Notes under the pieces: generated by a model
The model's database searches: none
What the model was told of the DNA's origin: nothing
Seen by the model: only the letters and a program-made list of their open reading frames with translations
Position numbers and translations under genes: made by a program
Shown: positions 17,654-26,965 of the stretch, piece after piece
How the letters are laid out: every line of letters begins with the position of its first letter
Position numbering within the stretch: the stretch's first letter is position 1
NCBI RefSeq assembly: GCF_019429625.1
Contig: NZ_JAHXRW010000011.1
Location: 57,255 to 121,254, forward strand
DNA from: Celeribacter sp. PS-C1
Lineage (GTDB): Bacteria > Pseudomonadota > Alphaproteobacteria > Rhodobacterales > Rhodobacteraceae
Direction: 5' to 3'
Length of the DNA stretch: 64,000 nucleotides

Positions 17654-18367
17654 ATGAACGAGCCACATCCCCTTGCCTCCGGCGACAAATCCCAAGGCAC
17701 CAGCAAGAAAACCGCCATTGAAACGGTCCAGGAGCAAATCCGCGAGCGGGTGATCTCGGGCGCGTTGGGGCCAGGCGAGCGATTGCATGTCGATAAATTA
17801 CGTTTGGAATTCGGCGTCTCCACCTCCACCATGCGCGAGGCGATCTCGCGCCTGTTGATCGACGGGCTGGTGACCTCGGAGCAGCAACGCGGTTTTCGCG
17901 TCGCCCCTCTGACGCTCAAAGATTTCCGCGACATCACAGATGCCCGCAAACTGATCGAGGCACAGGCCCTCCGCATTTCCCTGAGCAACCGGTCCGACGT
18001 CTGGGAGGCCGATCTGGTCGCCGCCTATCACCGCCTGTCGCGGATCGAAGAGCGGTTGATCGGCGAAGGCAAACCCGAATTCGCCCATGACTGGGACACG
18101 TGGAACTCCAATTTTCACGATTGCCTCGTGCAGAATTGCGACAACGCCTGGCTGAAACGGTTCCGCCGAACGCTGCACCAACATTCCTATCGCTACCACC
18201 GCCGCCTGATCGGCGACCGCTCCCTGCCCCGCGATGTTCGGATCGAGCATAAGGCGATTTTCGACACCGCGATTGCGGGGGATATCGAGGCCTGTGTTGC
18301 GGCCATCGAGGCACATATCGAGAAGTCCTACACGGATCTCACACAGCAGCATGATCTGAGCGAGTAA
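17654..18367 (+). CDS. GntR-family (FadR/FCD) transcriptional regulator
   Basis: A 237-residue protein. The N-terminal winged helix (VQEQIRERVISGALGPGERL, then RLEFGVSTSTMREAISRLL, about 22-75) precedes a helical FCD ligand-binding domain with the metal/ligand His residues (FHDCLVQNCDN, LHQHSYRY, IEHKAIFDTAI). Such proteins usually repress catabolic genes and respond to a carboxylate. It lies between the TRAP operon (divergent) and the dmp operon (convergent), both of which carry the same putative operator, so it is the prime candidate regulator of both. Confidence 0.9.
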   Translation: MNEPHPLASGDKSQGTSKKTAIETVQEQIRERVISGALGPGERLHVDKLRLEFGVSTSTMREAISRLLIDGLVTSEQQRGFRVAPLTLKDFRDITDARKLIEAQALRISLSNRSDVWEADLVAAYHRLSRIEERLIGEGKPEFAHDWDTWNSNFHDCLVQNCDNAWLKRFRRTLHQHSYRYHRRLIGDRSLPRDVRIEHKAIFDTAIAGDIEACVAAIEAHIEKSYTDLTQQHDLSE

Positions 18368-18381
18368 GCCCCGAAACGGAA

Positions 18382-18409
18382 ACGGCAGCGCTTTGAAAAA
18401 CGCTGCCGT
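18382..18409. terminator. Hairpin terminator between convergent gntR and dmpI
   Basis: ACGGCAGCG (18382-18390) and CGCTGCCGT (18401-18409) form a perfect 9-bp stem with a 10-base loop. T-runs are weak on both sides (CCTAACACGTTT on plus, TTCCGTTTC on minus), so it probably serves both genes. The remainder of the gap holds nothing I recognise. Confidence 0.6.
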
Positions 18410-18471
18410 CCTAACACGTTTCGACCTGCAAGTTTCGGCCTGTCTGGTCTGGGTGTATAAGTCTTACGCTT

Positions 18472-18663
18472 TCAATCCGGGCTGATGAATTTCTGCTGAC
18501 CCGCCACGCCCCAATTCTCTTTGGGCACTTCACGGATACAGACCCGGATCGCCTCAATCGGCGCGCCGATGGCCTCGACGGTTGCCTCCGTCACCTTCTC
18601 AATCAGCTTGGCTTTCATCTGCGGCGTGCGGCCTTCGACCAATGTCACTTCGATGAATGGCAT
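18472..18663 (-). CDS. dmpI: 4-oxalocrotonate (2-hydroxymuconate) tautomerase
   Basis: A 63-residue protein, the family's normal length, starting M-PFIEVTLVEGRTPQMKAKL. Pro1, exposed after Met removal, is the catalytic base; Arg residues of the family core are present (RVCIREVPKENWGVAG). It ketonises 2-hydroxymuconate to 2-oxo-3-hexenedioate in the oxalocrotonate branch of catechol meta-cleavage. It is the last gene of the dmpCEFGHI operon, 2 bases after dmpH. Confidence 0.92.
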   Translation of the reverse strand: MPFIEVTLVEGRTPQMKAKLIEKVTEATVEAIGAPIEAIRVCIREVPKENWGVAGQQKFISPD

Positions 18664-18665
18664 AA

Positions 18666-19433
18666 CTACGCTCCGATATTGAACCCGATCTGACCAAGGT
18701 TTTCGACCTCAAGCAACACAGATTGCCCCACGTCCATCGGGATCGCCGCCGTCGCGCCGCCCGCGAGAACGATGTCGCCGGGTTTCAACTCTTCCCCCGC
18801 CGAAGCCACCATCCGCGCCGCCGCCACAAGCGAGCGCACCGGATGGCCGAGGATCGCCGCCGTTGACCCGATTTCTTGCGGACGGCCGTTGATCGACAGC
18901 ACCATGCCCAAATTCGAGATGTCCGTCTCCGGGCTGTGCCAAGTGCCAACGACGAAGCCCGACGAAGACGAATTGTCCGCAATCACGTCGCCGACATCGA
19001 ATTTGAACGCCTTATAGCGGCTGTCGATGATCTCAAGCGCAGGCGCCACGGCCTCCACCGCCGACATGGCCTCCAACGCGGAGACAGTGCCCGACAGTGG
19101 TGTCTTGATCAAAAACGCGATCTCCGGCTCGACGCGCGGGTGGACATAATTCGCCATCGAGACCACGCCGCCTTCCTCTTCGCGCATCGCGTCGGTCAGT
19201 CGCCCCCAAGTGACGTCGGAGACGCCGACCTGGATCATCTTGGCCCGCGATGTCAGCCCCATTTTGATACCAATGCGCTTTTCGCCGCGCGCGTAGCGGC
19301 GCTGCATCGAGAGAGCCTGAACCGCGTAGGCCTCCTCGACACTCAACACCCGCGTGTCGGAGATTTGCGGGATTTCTGTGGCCGTGCGCGCCGCTTCGTC
19401 CACGTAGTCTGCCAGCTCTGCGAGGCTTTTCAT
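18666..19433 (-). CDS. dmpH: 2-oxo-3-hexenedioate (4-oxalocrotonate) decarboxylase
   Basis: A 255-residue member of the fumarylacetoacetase-like hydratase/decarboxylase family. Landmarks are [32 protein letters not shown] (the metal-binding E-x-E), [13 protein letters not shown] and [15 protein letters not shown]. It converts 2-oxo-3-hexenedioate to 2-hydroxypenta-2,4-dienoate plus CO2, normally in complex with DmpE. It overlaps dmpG by 4 bases. It is about 30 percent identical-looking to DmpE but clearly a separate paralogue. Confidence 0.92.
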   Translation of the reverse strand: MKSLAELADYVDEAARTATEIPQISDTRVLSVEEAYAVQALSMQRRYARGEKRIGIKMGLTSRAKMIQVGVSDVTWGRLTDAMREEEGGVVSMANYVHPRVEPEIAFLIKTPLSGTVSALEAMSAVEAVAPALEIIDSRYKAFKFDVGDVIADNSSSSGFVVGTWHSPETDISNLGMVLSINGRPQEIGSTAAILGHPVRSLVAAARMVASAGEELKPGDIVLAGGATAAIPMDVGQSVLLEVENLGQIGFNIGA

Positions 19434-20449
19434 GCTGCGGCCTCCTTGGTTTTGACCATGTCGAGGGCCACATCAACAATCATGTCTTCCTGACCGCCGA
19501 CCATATGGCGTTTGCCCAGTTCCACGAGAATATCGCGCGTGTCGAGGCCGTACATCTCGGCGGCGCGTTCGGCGTGGCGCAGGAAGCTTGAATAAACCCC
19601 AGCATAGCCCAACGTCAGCGTCTCGCGGTCCACCCGCACCGGACGGTCCTGTAGCGGGCGCACCAAGTCCTCGGCCGCGTCCTGCAATTTGAACACGTCA
19701 CAGCCATGCTCCCAACCATAGAGATTGGCGACGGCGGCGAAGGCCTCGATCGGTGTATTGCCTGCGCCAGCGCCCATACCGGCAAGCGAGGCATCGACGC
19801 GGTAAGCACCATGTTCGACCGCCACAACCGAGTTCGCCACCGAGAGCGACAGGTTCTCATGCATATGCGCGCCGATCTGGGTTTCGGGCCTCAAAGCAGC
19901 TTTATAAGCCTCCATCCGGGCGGAGACGTCTTTCATCGTCAGACGCCCGCCGGAGTCGGTGCAATAAACACAATCCGCACCGTAGCTTTCCATCAACTTG
20001 GCCTGTTCGGCGAGGTTTTCGGGCGGGTTCATATGGGCCATCATCAGAAAGCCCGAGACATCCATGCCCATCTCTTTCGCGGCCGCAATATGCTGCGCGG
20101 CCACGTCCGCCTCGGTGCAATGGGTCGCCACGCGCACGGAGACGACACCGGCATCATGCGCCTGTCTCAGGTCATCGAGCGTGCCGATGCCCGGCACCAA
20201 GAGACAGGTGAGCTTAGCGTTTTTCACCACTTTCGCGGCCTCGGAAATCCACGCCACATCGGTCTGGCGCCCGAAGCCGTAGTTAAAGGTGGACCCCGCC
20301 ACCCCGTCGCCATGGGTCACTTCGATGGCATCCACACCGGCCTCGTCGAGCGCCTCAGCAATCGCGCGCACATGGCCCAGATCGTACTGGTGACGCATCG
20401 CATGCATGCCGTCGCGAAGCGTCACGTCCTGAATGTAAACCTTGGTCAT
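19430..20449 (-). CDS. dmpG: 4-hydroxy-2-oxovalerate aldolase
   Basis: A 339-residue TIM-barrel aldolase of the DmpG/HMG-CoA lyase-like family. [15 protein letters not shown] at the N-terminus carries the catalytic Arg-Asp, and [15 protein letters not shown] carries the metal-binding His-x-His. A C-terminal communication domain pairs with the dehydrogenase. It cleaves 4-hydroxy-2-oxovalerate to pyruvate and acetaldehyde, which is channelled to DmpF. It lies 1 base after dmpF. Confidence 0.95.
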   Translation of the reverse strand: MTKVYIQDVTLRDGMHAMRHQYDLGHVRAIAEALDEAGVDAIEVTHGDGVAGSTFNYGFGRQTDVAWISEAAKVVKNAKLTCLLVPGIGTLDDLRQAHDAGVVSVRVATHCTEADVAAQHIAAAKEMGMDVSGFLMMAHMNPPENLAEQAKLMESYGADCVYCTDSGGRLTMKDVSARMEAYKAALRPETQIGAHMHENLSLSVANSVVAVEHGAYRVDASLAGMGAGAGNTPIEAFAAVANLYGWEHGCDVFKLQDAAEDLVRPLQDRPVRVDRETLTLGYAGVYSSFLRHAERAAEMYGLDTRDILVELGKRHMVGGQEDMIVDVALDMVKTKEAAA

Positions 20450-20450
20450 C

Positions 20451-21395
20451 TCACGCGGCCTCCTTGACCCAATTGCGTTTGTAAACGAGGGCTTCTGCGG
20501 TCTTCATCGCCGCCGAGGTCATGATGTCGAGGTTCCCCGCATAGGCCGGCAAGTAATGCGCAGCCCCTTCAACCTCCAAGAAGACCGAGACCTTGAGGCC
20601 AGTAAACACCCCGCCGCTTTCCGGGATGGTCAGCGGACTGTTGTCACCGAAATGTTCGAACTGGATCTCTTGCTTGAGGCGATAGCCCGGCACATAGGTC
20701 TTCACCTCTTCAACCATTTCAAGGATAGAGGCGCGGATCGCATCTTGGTCGGCCTCTTCGCAGAGACAATAGACCGTGTCGCGCATGATCACCGGCGGCT
20801 CAGCCGGGTTCAGAATAACAATCGCCTTGCCGCGTTTCGCACCACCAACTTGTTCGATGGCCTGCGCGGTGGTTTGGGTAAACTCGTCGATATTGGCACG
20901 CGTCCCCGGCCCGGCGGATTTTGAGGACACAGAGGCAACGATCTCGCCGTAGATCACCGGCGAGACGCGGTTGATCGCTGCGACCATCGGAATGGTCGCC
21001 TGACCGCCACAGGTCACCATATTGACGTTCATCTGGTCGAGGTTTGCATCCAGATTGACCGGTGGAATGGTAAACGGCCCGATGGCGGCAGGCGTCAGGT
21101 CGATCACCTGTTTGCCGTCTTTTTGCAGCACCTCATTGTGCCGCTGATGCGCCCCCGCAGACGTAGCATCGAACACGATGCGGATGTCTTTATATTCAGG
21201 CAACTTCACAAGCCCCTCGATGCCCTCATGCGTGGTCACCACATTGAGACGTGCCGCGCGGGCCAGACCATCGGACGCGGGGTCGATCCCAACCATCGCG
21301 GCCATGTCCAACACCTTGGAATTGCGCATGATCTTGATCATCAAATCGGTGCCGATGTTGCCCGAGCCGATGATGGCACATTTGATCTTTTCCAT
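20451..21395 (-). CDS. dmpF: Acetaldehyde dehydrogenase (acylating)
   Basis: A 314-residue protein. The Rossmann motif [18 protein letters not shown] sits at the N-terminus, and the catalytic Cys (about C129) is in [15 protein letters not shown]. It converts acetaldehyde, NAD+ and CoA to acetyl-CoA as the partner of the DmpG aldolase. The ATG at 21395 gives the standard family N-terminus ([12 protein letters not shown]); the frame upstream belongs to dmpE's other strand phase and is not used. Confidence 0.95.
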   Translation of the reverse strand: MEKIKCAIIGSGNIGTDLMIKIMRNSKVLDMAAMVGIDPASDGLARAARLNVVTTHEGIEGLVKLPEYKDIRIVFDATSAGAHQRHNEVLQKDGKQVIDLTPAAIGPFTIPPVNLDANLDQMNVNMVTCGGQATIPMVAAINRVSPVIYGEIVASVSSKSAGPGTRANIDEFTQTTAQAIEQVGGAKRGKAIVILNPAEPPVIMRDTVYCLCEEADQDAIRASILEMVEEVKTYVPGYRLKQEIQFEHFGDNSPLTIPESGGVFTGLKVSVFLEVEGAAHYLPAYAGNLDIMTSAAMKTAEALVYKRNWVKEAA

Positions 21396-21399
21396 AGTC

Positions 21400-22194
21400 T
21401 TATTCCTTTGCGAAAGCGGCACGGACAGAGCCCAGACCGTTGATCCGAGCTTCGAACACGTCGCCGGGCTCAGCCGAAACAAAGGGGCCCAGCGCCCCGG
21501 AGAGAATGACATCGCCCGGTCCAAGCGGACGGCCGGCCTTGGCCATGGTCCGCGCCAGCCACAGCGACGCGTTGAGCGGGCTGCCCATACAGGCCGCCCC
21601 CGCGCCGACCGACACCGGCTCGTTGTTTTTGGTCATCACCATGCCGCAGAGACGCGGATCGAAATCGCCGGGGCGTTTCGGGGTCTGGCCCAAAACGTAA
21701 ATGCCCGAAGAGGCGTTGTCGGCAATGGTGTCAGTGATGCGGATGTCCCAATCCTTGACCCGCGAGCCAACGATTTCGAGCGCAGGCACCGCGTAGCCGA
21801 TGGAGGCCATCAGATCGACCATGGTCAGATGCGCGCCATTCAGCGGAGCGGAGACCACAAAGGCGATCTCGGCCTCGACTTTGGGCTGATGCACGGCGGA
21901 CATCGGGATTTCCTCGCCGTCCATATATTCCATATCGGCAAACAACATACCGTAATCCGGCTGATCCACACTGAGCTGTTTTTGAACGGCGACAGAGGTC
22001 AGCCCAATCTTGCGGCCAGAGAGCACACGCTCTTCTCTACCCAGCCAGCGCTTAGTGTTGATCTCTTGCACGGCATAGGCCGCGTCCACATCGCCCGCGT
22101 CGAGAAGCCCCCGGATCGGATCTCCGGGCGTCCCACTCTCCCAAGCCTGCCAAAGCTGATCGGCGGCCTTTTGAATGTTCGCTTCGCTTGTCAT
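21400..22194 (-). CDS. dmpE: 2-oxopent-4-enoate hydratase
   Basis: A 264-residue hydratase of the fumarylacetoacetase-like family. Landmarks are [32 protein letters not shown] (metal-binding E-x-E) and [16 protein letters not shown]. It adds water to 2-hydroxypenta-2,4-dienoate to give 4-hydroxy-2-oxovalerate. The start at 22194 matches the family N-terminus. It lies 4 bases before dmpF and 26 after dmpC. Confidence 0.93.
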   Translation of the reverse strand: MTSEANIQKAADQLWQAWESGTPGDPIRGLLDAGDVDAAYAVQEINTKRWLGREERVLSGRKIGLTSVAVQKQLSVDQPDYGMLFADMEYMDGEEIPMSAVHQPKVEAEIAFVVSAPLNGAHLTMVDLMASIGYAVPALEIVGSRVKDWDIRITDTIADNASSGIYVLGQTPKRPGDFDPRLCGMVMTKNNEPVSVGAGAACMGSPLNASLWLARTMAKAGRPLGPGDVILSGALGPFVSAEPGDVFEARINGLGSVRAAFAKE

Positions 22195-22220
22195 TTCGCT
22201 GTCCTTCAGATTCTTGCCCT

Positions 22221-23705
22221 TCAGAGTTTCACGCAGACGTTGGTCAGCTCGGAATAGAACTCCAGACCATGCACCCCGCCCTCGCGCCCGATGCCGGACT
22301 GTTTCGCGCCGCCAAAGGCCGTGCGCAGATCGCGCAGGAACCAGGAATTGACCCAAGCCAGCCCCACGTCGATCTGACGCGCCACGCGATGCGCTTTCGT
22401 GAGGTTCTCGGTCCAGATCGCGGTCGCGAGACCGTATTTCGTGTCATTGGCCAGTTCGATTACCTCTTCCTCGCTATCAAACGGCGCGATGTGACAGACG
22501 GGGCCGAAAATCTCTTCCTTGATGCAACGCGCATCTTCCGCAAGCCCGGTCCAGATCGTCGGCTGAACCCAAGCGCCGCCTTTCAGATCGTCCGGCATCT
22601 CCGGTGCACCGCCGCCGGTCACGACCGTCGCGCCCTCCTCGACGGCAAGTTTGTAGTAGGACATCACCTTGTCCCTGTGCTCTTGCGAAATCAGCGGCCC
22701 CATGGAGGTTTCCGGGTCCTCAGAGGGACCGAGTTTCATCATCTCGACGCCTTGTTTCAGACGGGAAACAAATTCGTCAAAGATGGGCCGCTCAACATAG
22801 ACGCGTTCGGTGCCAAGACAGACCTGACCACAGTTCGAGAAGGCCGAGCGCAGCGTGCCCTCGATCGCCTTGTCCATATCCGCATCCGCAAACACGATCC
22901 CGGCGTTCTTGCCGCCGCATTCCATCGACACCTGACGCAGCCCCTTGGCGGCGGATTGCATGATCGCCTCGCCGGTGCGGGTCTCGCCCGTAAAAGTGAT
23001 CGCATCGACATCCGGATGCGCGGTGAGATAAGCTCCCGCGCTGTCCGGGCCAAAGCCATGCACCACGTTGAACACACCTTTCGGCACGCCCACCGTGTTC
23101 ATCACCTCGCCCAAAAGCGTCGTGGTCAGCGGCGTTTCCTCCGAGGGTTTCACGATCACCGTATTACCGCAGGCGAGCGCCGGGCCGACCTTCCACGTCA
23201 TCAGCAAGAGCGGCAGGTTCCAGGGCGAAATCACCGCGATCACGCCTTTGGGTTTACGCACGCCATAATTCACCGCGCCAAAACCGTCAGGTGTGTCGAG
23301 CATGAAGCTCTCGGTCGGGACGTTTTTCACAAGATCCGCAAAGATTTTAAAATTCGCCGCGCCCCGTGGGATGTCGACATGGGACGCCAGCCCTTTAGGC
23401 TTACCCGTATCCAAAATCTCCGCCTCCAGAAAATCATCGAACCGGCGGTTGATCTCATCGGCCACGGCATGGAGCATCTCCGCCCGCGCCGCCAAGGGCA
23501 TATACCCCCAGTCTCCACGAAGCGCCGCCCGCGCCGCCGCTACCGCCGCGTCCACCTCGGGTTGACGCCCTTCAGGTACGATGCCGATCCTCTTGCCGGT
23601 CACCGGCGAGATATTGTCGAAGGTCTTTCCCGAGGTGCCCGACGTGAATTCCCCATTGATGAAATGCGTCGCGTCGCGTGTGGAGGTCATGAACCCGTCT
23701 CTCAT
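22221..23705 (-). CDS. dmpC: 2-hydroxymuconic semialdehyde dehydrogenase
   Basis: A 494-residue aldehyde dehydrogenase starting MRDGFMTSTRDATHFINGEF; an ATG at 23690 is an equally possible start. Landmarks are SPWNLPLLLMTWKVGPALAC, FTGETRTGEAIM, the general-base Glu in SMECGGKNAGIVF and the catalytic Cys in FSNCGQVCLGTERVYVE, all typical of the DmpC/XylG subfamily. It oxidises 2-hydroxymuconate semialdehyde to 2-hydroxymuconate, the entry to the oxalocrotonate branch. It is first in the operon. 2-aminomuconate semialdehyde is an alternative substrate, but no deaminase gene is present. Confidence 0.9.
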   Translation of the reverse strand: MRDGFMTSTRDATHFINGEFTSGTSGKTFDNISPVTGKRIGIVPEGRQPEVDAAVAAARAALRGDWGYMPLAARAEMLHAVADEINRRFDDFLEAEILDTGKPKGLASHVDIPRGAANFKIFADLVKNVPTESFMLDTPDGFGAVNYGVRKPKGVIAVISPWNLPLLLMTWKVGPALACGNTVIVKPSEETPLTTTLLGEVMNTVGVPKGVFNVVHGFGPDSAGAYLTAHPDVDAITFTGETRTGEAIMQSAAKGLRQVSMECGGKNAGIVFADADMDKAIEGTLRSAFSNCGQVCLGTERVYVERPIFDEFVSRLKQGVEMMKLGPSEDPETSMGPLISQEHRDKVMSYYKLAVEEGATVVTGGGAPEMPDDLKGGAWVQPTIWTGLAEDARCIKEEIFGPVCHIAPFDSEEEVIELANDTKYGLATAIWTENLTKAHRVARQIDVGLAWVNSWFLRDLRTAFGGAKQSGIGREGGVHGLEFYSELTNVCVKL

Positions 23706-23750
23706 TTTTGCTCTCAATCATTGCTCGGGCGAAGCCGCGCCCTGTGGGGG

Positions 23751-23791
23751 ATCATGGCGAAAATTTATCGTTCATGTCAAATAAAAACGAT
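23751..23791 (-). promoter_or_regulatory. dmp operon promoter with inverted-repeat operator
   Basis: Minus-strand TTGACA (23775-23780) and CATGAT (23751-23756) with an 18-base spacer form a likely promoter. ATCGTT (23767-23772) and AACGAT (23786-23791), 13 bases apart, flank the -35 exactly as at the TRAP promoter (17531-17555). A further AACGAT half-site is at 23815-23820. Confidence 0.6.
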
Positions 23792-23892
23792 TTTTAATTC
23801 AAAGTTGGGTTTTAAACGATTTTATATCAAAGACCTCGAAAGAGCATTTCGCGCACCGGGGCAGCCAGTGGCGCAGTGCAGCACACATAAAA

Positions 23893-23914
23893 AAGACCCG
23901 CCGAAGCGGGTCTT
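23893..23914 (-). terminator. Rho-independent terminator after the aldehyde dehydrogenase gene
   Basis: AAGACCCGC and GCGGGTCTT form a perfect 9-bp stem with a 4-base loop, followed on the minus strand by TTTTTTATG. It lies 22 bases beyond the stop at 23937 and separates the ectoine-side genes from the dmp operon. Confidence 0.9.
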
Positions 23915-23936
23915 ACGTGTTCGAAATATCATAACC

Positions 23937-25382
23937 TCAGAACGGGTAATGCTGTTTCGGGTTCTCAATCGTAATCCAGCGCGTGACCGTGAATTCATTG
24001 ATGCCGAGTTTGCCGCCGAACCGCCCAAAGCCCGAGTCCTTTACGCCGCCAAAGGGCATTTGCGGCTCGTCGGAGACGGTCGGGCCGTTGATGTGGCAAA
24101 TCCCGCTTTGAATACGGTTCGCCGCGTCCATCGCCTTGGTGATGTCCTGCGAGAACACCGCCGAGGACAGCCCGTATTCCGTGTCGTTCGCCACCGCGAT
24201 GGCCTCATCCGCATCTTTCACGCGAATGACCGATTTCACAGGACCAAAGCTTTCTTCGGCATAGATGCGCATTTCGGGCGTCACGCCATCGAGCAAGGTT
24301 GCCGAATGAATCGCGCCTTCACGCGCACCGCCTGCAACGAGTTTCGCGCCCTTGGCGGTCGCATCCGCAATCAACGCGTCCATTTTCTCGGCGGCTTTTT
24401 CCGTCACGAGAGAACCCAGAACCACCTTGTCGCGCGGGTTGCCATAGGGCAGGCCGGCGGCCTTGGCGGCGAGTTTTTCGATAAAAGCATCGGCCACGGC
24501 CTCGACAACAATGATGCGTTCGGTGGACATGCAAATCTGGCCCTGATTCATGAACGACCCGAAAATGGCAGCATTCACAGCACCGTCGAGATCAGCATCT
24601 TCGAGCACCACGAAAGGTGCCTTGCCGCCCAGTTCCAAAAGCGCGGGCTTGAGGTTCTCGCCCGCCAAACGGCCGATGATTTTGCCCACAGCCGTTGAAC
24701 CGGTGAAATTGACATGGCGCACCTCGGGCGCCTCGATGAGCGCTTTGACCACCTCGGCGGCGTCTTCGGGCGCATTGGAAATCACGTTGATCGCGCCTGC
24801 GGGAAGCCCCGCCTCGGTCAGGCATTCACCAATCAGACGATGCACCTTCGGGCACATTTCAGAAGATTTCAGCACAACGGTGTTGCCACAGGCCAACGCC
24901 GTCGCCACCGCCCGCGTGCCCAAAATCACAGGTGCGTTCCACGGCGCGATCCCGAGGCACACGCCCCGCGGCTTCGCCACCGCCAGCGCCAGGCTGCCCG
25001 GCTTGTTCGATGGGATCACCTCGCCGCCCACTTGCGTCGTCATCGCGCCCGCTTCGCGCAGCATGCCGGAGGCGAGATGGACGTTAAATCCAGCCCAAAT
25101 CTCGGTGGCGCCGGTCTCGGTCACCATGGCCTCGACAAACTCGCCCGCGCGCGCCTCCATGATGTCGCCCGCCGCCACAAGCACCTTGCGCCGCGCCTCC
25201 GGGCCCATCGCAGACCATTCGGCGAAAGCGGCCTGCGCGCTGGCCACGGCTTTGAGCGCATCCGCGACAGAAGCAGCGGCGGCTTTCGTCGCCACGTCAC
25301 CCGTCACCGGATCAATCCGATCATAGGTGCGCCCCGCATCGGCGGGGACATCCATGCCGCCAATCAACAAATCCAAACTCAT
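23937..25382 (-). CDS. NAD(P)-dependent aldehyde dehydrogenase (vanillin/salicylaldehyde type)
   Basis: A 481-residue aldehyde dehydrogenase. The ATG at 25382 follows AGGAGGAG. The catalytic Glu is in LLELGGKAPFVVL and the Cys in SFMNQGQICMSTERII; the latter motif is typical of salicylaldehyde, benzaldehyde and vanillin dehydrogenases. It follows doeD by 159 bases in the same direction and ends in a terminator. It may be the last gene of the ectoine minus arm or an independent aromatic-aldehyde enzyme serving the neighbouring meta pathway. The substrate is not determinable. Confidence 0.88.
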   Translation of the reverse strand: MSLDLLIGGMDVPADAGRTYDRIDPVTGDVATKAAAASVADALKAVASAQAAFAEWSAMGPEARRKVLVAAGDIMEARAGEFVEAMVTETGATEIWAGFNVHLASGMLREAGAMTTQVGGEVIPSNKPGSLALAVAKPRGVCLGIAPWNAPVILGTRAVATALACGNTVVLKSSEMCPKVHRLIGECLTEAGLPAGAINVISNAPEDAAEVVKALIEAPEVRHVNFTGSTAVGKIIGRLAGENLKPALLELGGKAPFVVLEDADLDGAVNAAIFGSFMNQGQICMSTERIIVVEAVADAFIEKLAAKAAGLPYGNPRDKVVLGSLVTEKAAEKMDALIADATAKGAKLVAGGAREGAIHSATLLDGVTPEMRIYAEESFGPVKSVIRVKDADEAIAVANDTEYGLSSAVFSQDITKAMDAANRIQSGICHINGPTVSDEPQMPFGGVKDSGFGRFGGKLGINEFTVTRWITIENPKQHYPF

Positions 25383-25541
25383 TGAAATCTCCTCCTGCTT
25401 TCTCGCGTCGACAGCCATCATATGAAGCGAGCCGTGCCGATCTCAAGGCGGCAGATGGATTTTCGATGTGTCAGGGCGCGCAAGTCGGCCCCCCGCCTCG
25501 CGCGCCCCTCAAGCGTGCTACGTCGATTTGACCAATCGGCC

Positions 25542-26912
25542 TTAGCAAAGAACGGCTTTCACCGCTTTGGTCGTGGCATCGACGACCTTGTCGGCCTCGT
25601 CGGTTGTCAAACAGAAGGGCGGCGCAAAACCCAAAATGTCGCCCTGCGGCATGGCGCGCCCGATCACACCCTCAGAGAGCAATGCACCTGCAAGGCCATA
25701 GCCGATCTTGTCCGCCGGATCGAAGAACGTGCGGCTGTCGCGGTCTTTCACGAATTCCACGGCACACAGCATGCCCTCGCCGCGAATATCGCCGACATGC
25801 GCATGATCGCCCAAGGCATCCTTCATCGCGTCATTGAGGTATTTGCCAACGGTGCTCGCGTTTTGAATAAGCGCCAGCTCGTCCAATAGCTTGAGGTTCG
25901 CCACCCCGGCCGCCGCCCCGATCGGATGCGCCGAATAAGTCCAGCCGTGGCCGATCGGGCCGTTCTCATCCGTGCCCTGCTCCAACACCTTCCACATCTT
26001 GTCGGACACGATGGAGCCCGACAGAGGCGCATAGGCGGAGGTGAGACCCTTGGCGATGGTGATCAGGTCGGGTTTCATGCCGTAATGCTCGGAACCGAAC
26101 ATCGTGCCGAGACGGCCAAAACCGGTGACGACCTCATCGGCCACCAGGAGGATGTCGTGTTTATTCAGGACCTTCTGAATCGCCTCCCAATAGCCCGCAG
26201 GTGGCGGCACGATCCCACCGGTGCCCAGAACCGGCTCGCCGATGAAGGCCGCAATGGTGTCCGCGCCCTCCGCCTCGATCAGCGCTTCGAGTTTGGCGGC
26301 GCAATCGGCGACGAAAGCCTCTTCCGACATCTCAAGATCAGCGCGGCGGAAATAATACGGCGCCTCGGTGTGGATCACGCGATCCAGCGGCAGGTCGAAT
26401 TTCTTTTGAAACGCCTCAAGCCCGGTCAAAGACCCGGTCATCAGACCCGAGCCGTGATAGCCGCGATGGCGCGAGATGATTTTCTTTTTCTCGGGCCGCC
26501 CGAGGATGTTGTTGTAATACCAGATCAGCTTTATGTTGGTCTCATTGGCGTCCGAGCCGGACATGCCGAAATAGACCTTCGACATGTGATCCGGCGCGCG
26601 GTCCAAGATCATTTTGGCAAGCGTGATCGAGGCCTCTGTGCCATGCCCGACATAGGCGTGATAATAGGCAAGTTCGCGCGCCTGATCGGCGATGGCCTCG
26701 GCAATTTCCTGACGCCCATAACCGACGTTGACACAATAGAGCCCGGCGAAGGCATCAAGCAATTCGGTGCCGTCGCGGTCCACGAGATGCACGCCATGCG
26801 CGGTCTTGATCACCCGACTGGGCGTCTCGCCGCGCGCGTGCTGCGCCAGATGTGTGGAGGGATGAAAAAAGTTCTCACGATCCCATTTCGAAAGCTGATC
26901 ATTCGTCAACAT
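25542..26912 (-). CDS. doeD: L-2,4-diaminobutyrate aminotransferase (class III, DoeD-type)
   Basis: A 456-residue class III PLP aminotransferase. Landmarks are LDAFAGLYCVNVGYGRQEIA, VYFGMSGSDANETNIKLIWY, SRHRGYHGSGLMTGSLTG, the cofactor Asp in LLVADEVVTGFGRLG and the Schiff-base Lys in LITIAKGLTSAYAPLSG. The start at 26912 follows AGAGGA. In this context it should transaminate 2,4-diaminobutyrate from ectoine to aspartate semialdehyde, with pyruvate or 2-oxoglutarate as acceptor. The corresponding gene is called atf in Ruegeria. It lies 53 bases after doeC. Confidence 0.85.
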   Translation of the reverse strand: MLTNDQLSKWDRENFFHPSTHLAQHARGETPSRVIKTAHGVHLVDRDGTELLDAFAGLYCVNVGYGRQEIAEAIADQARELAYYHAYVGHGTEASITLAKMILDRAPDHMSKVYFGMSGSDANETNIKLIWYYNNILGRPEKKKIISRHRGYHGSGLMTGSLTGLEAFQKKFDLPLDRVIHTEAPYYFRRADLEMSEEAFVADCAAKLEALIEAEGADTIAAFIGEPVLGTGGIVPPPAGYWEAIQKVLNKHDILLVADEVVTGFGRLGTMFGSEHYGMKPDLITIAKGLTSAYAPLSGSIVSDKMWKVLEQGTDENGPIGHGWTYSAHPIGAAAGVANLKLLDELALIQNASTVGKYLNDAMKDALGDHAHVGDIRGEGMLCAVEFVKDRDSRTFFDPADKIGYGLAGALLSEGVIGRAMPQGDILGFAPPFCLTTDEADKVVDATTKAVKAVLC

Positions 26913-26965
26913 AGGCTGCTGTCCTCTCGTCAAAAATTTGGTGTTTCGCGACCGTTCTGCCCAAG

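Noticed and set aside
22188..24698. Plus-strand open frame of about 836 codons over dmpC and the aldehyde dehydrogenase
   Set aside because: It runs antisense through two aldehyde dehydrogenases and a terminator, and its amino acid composition is that of a shadow frame.
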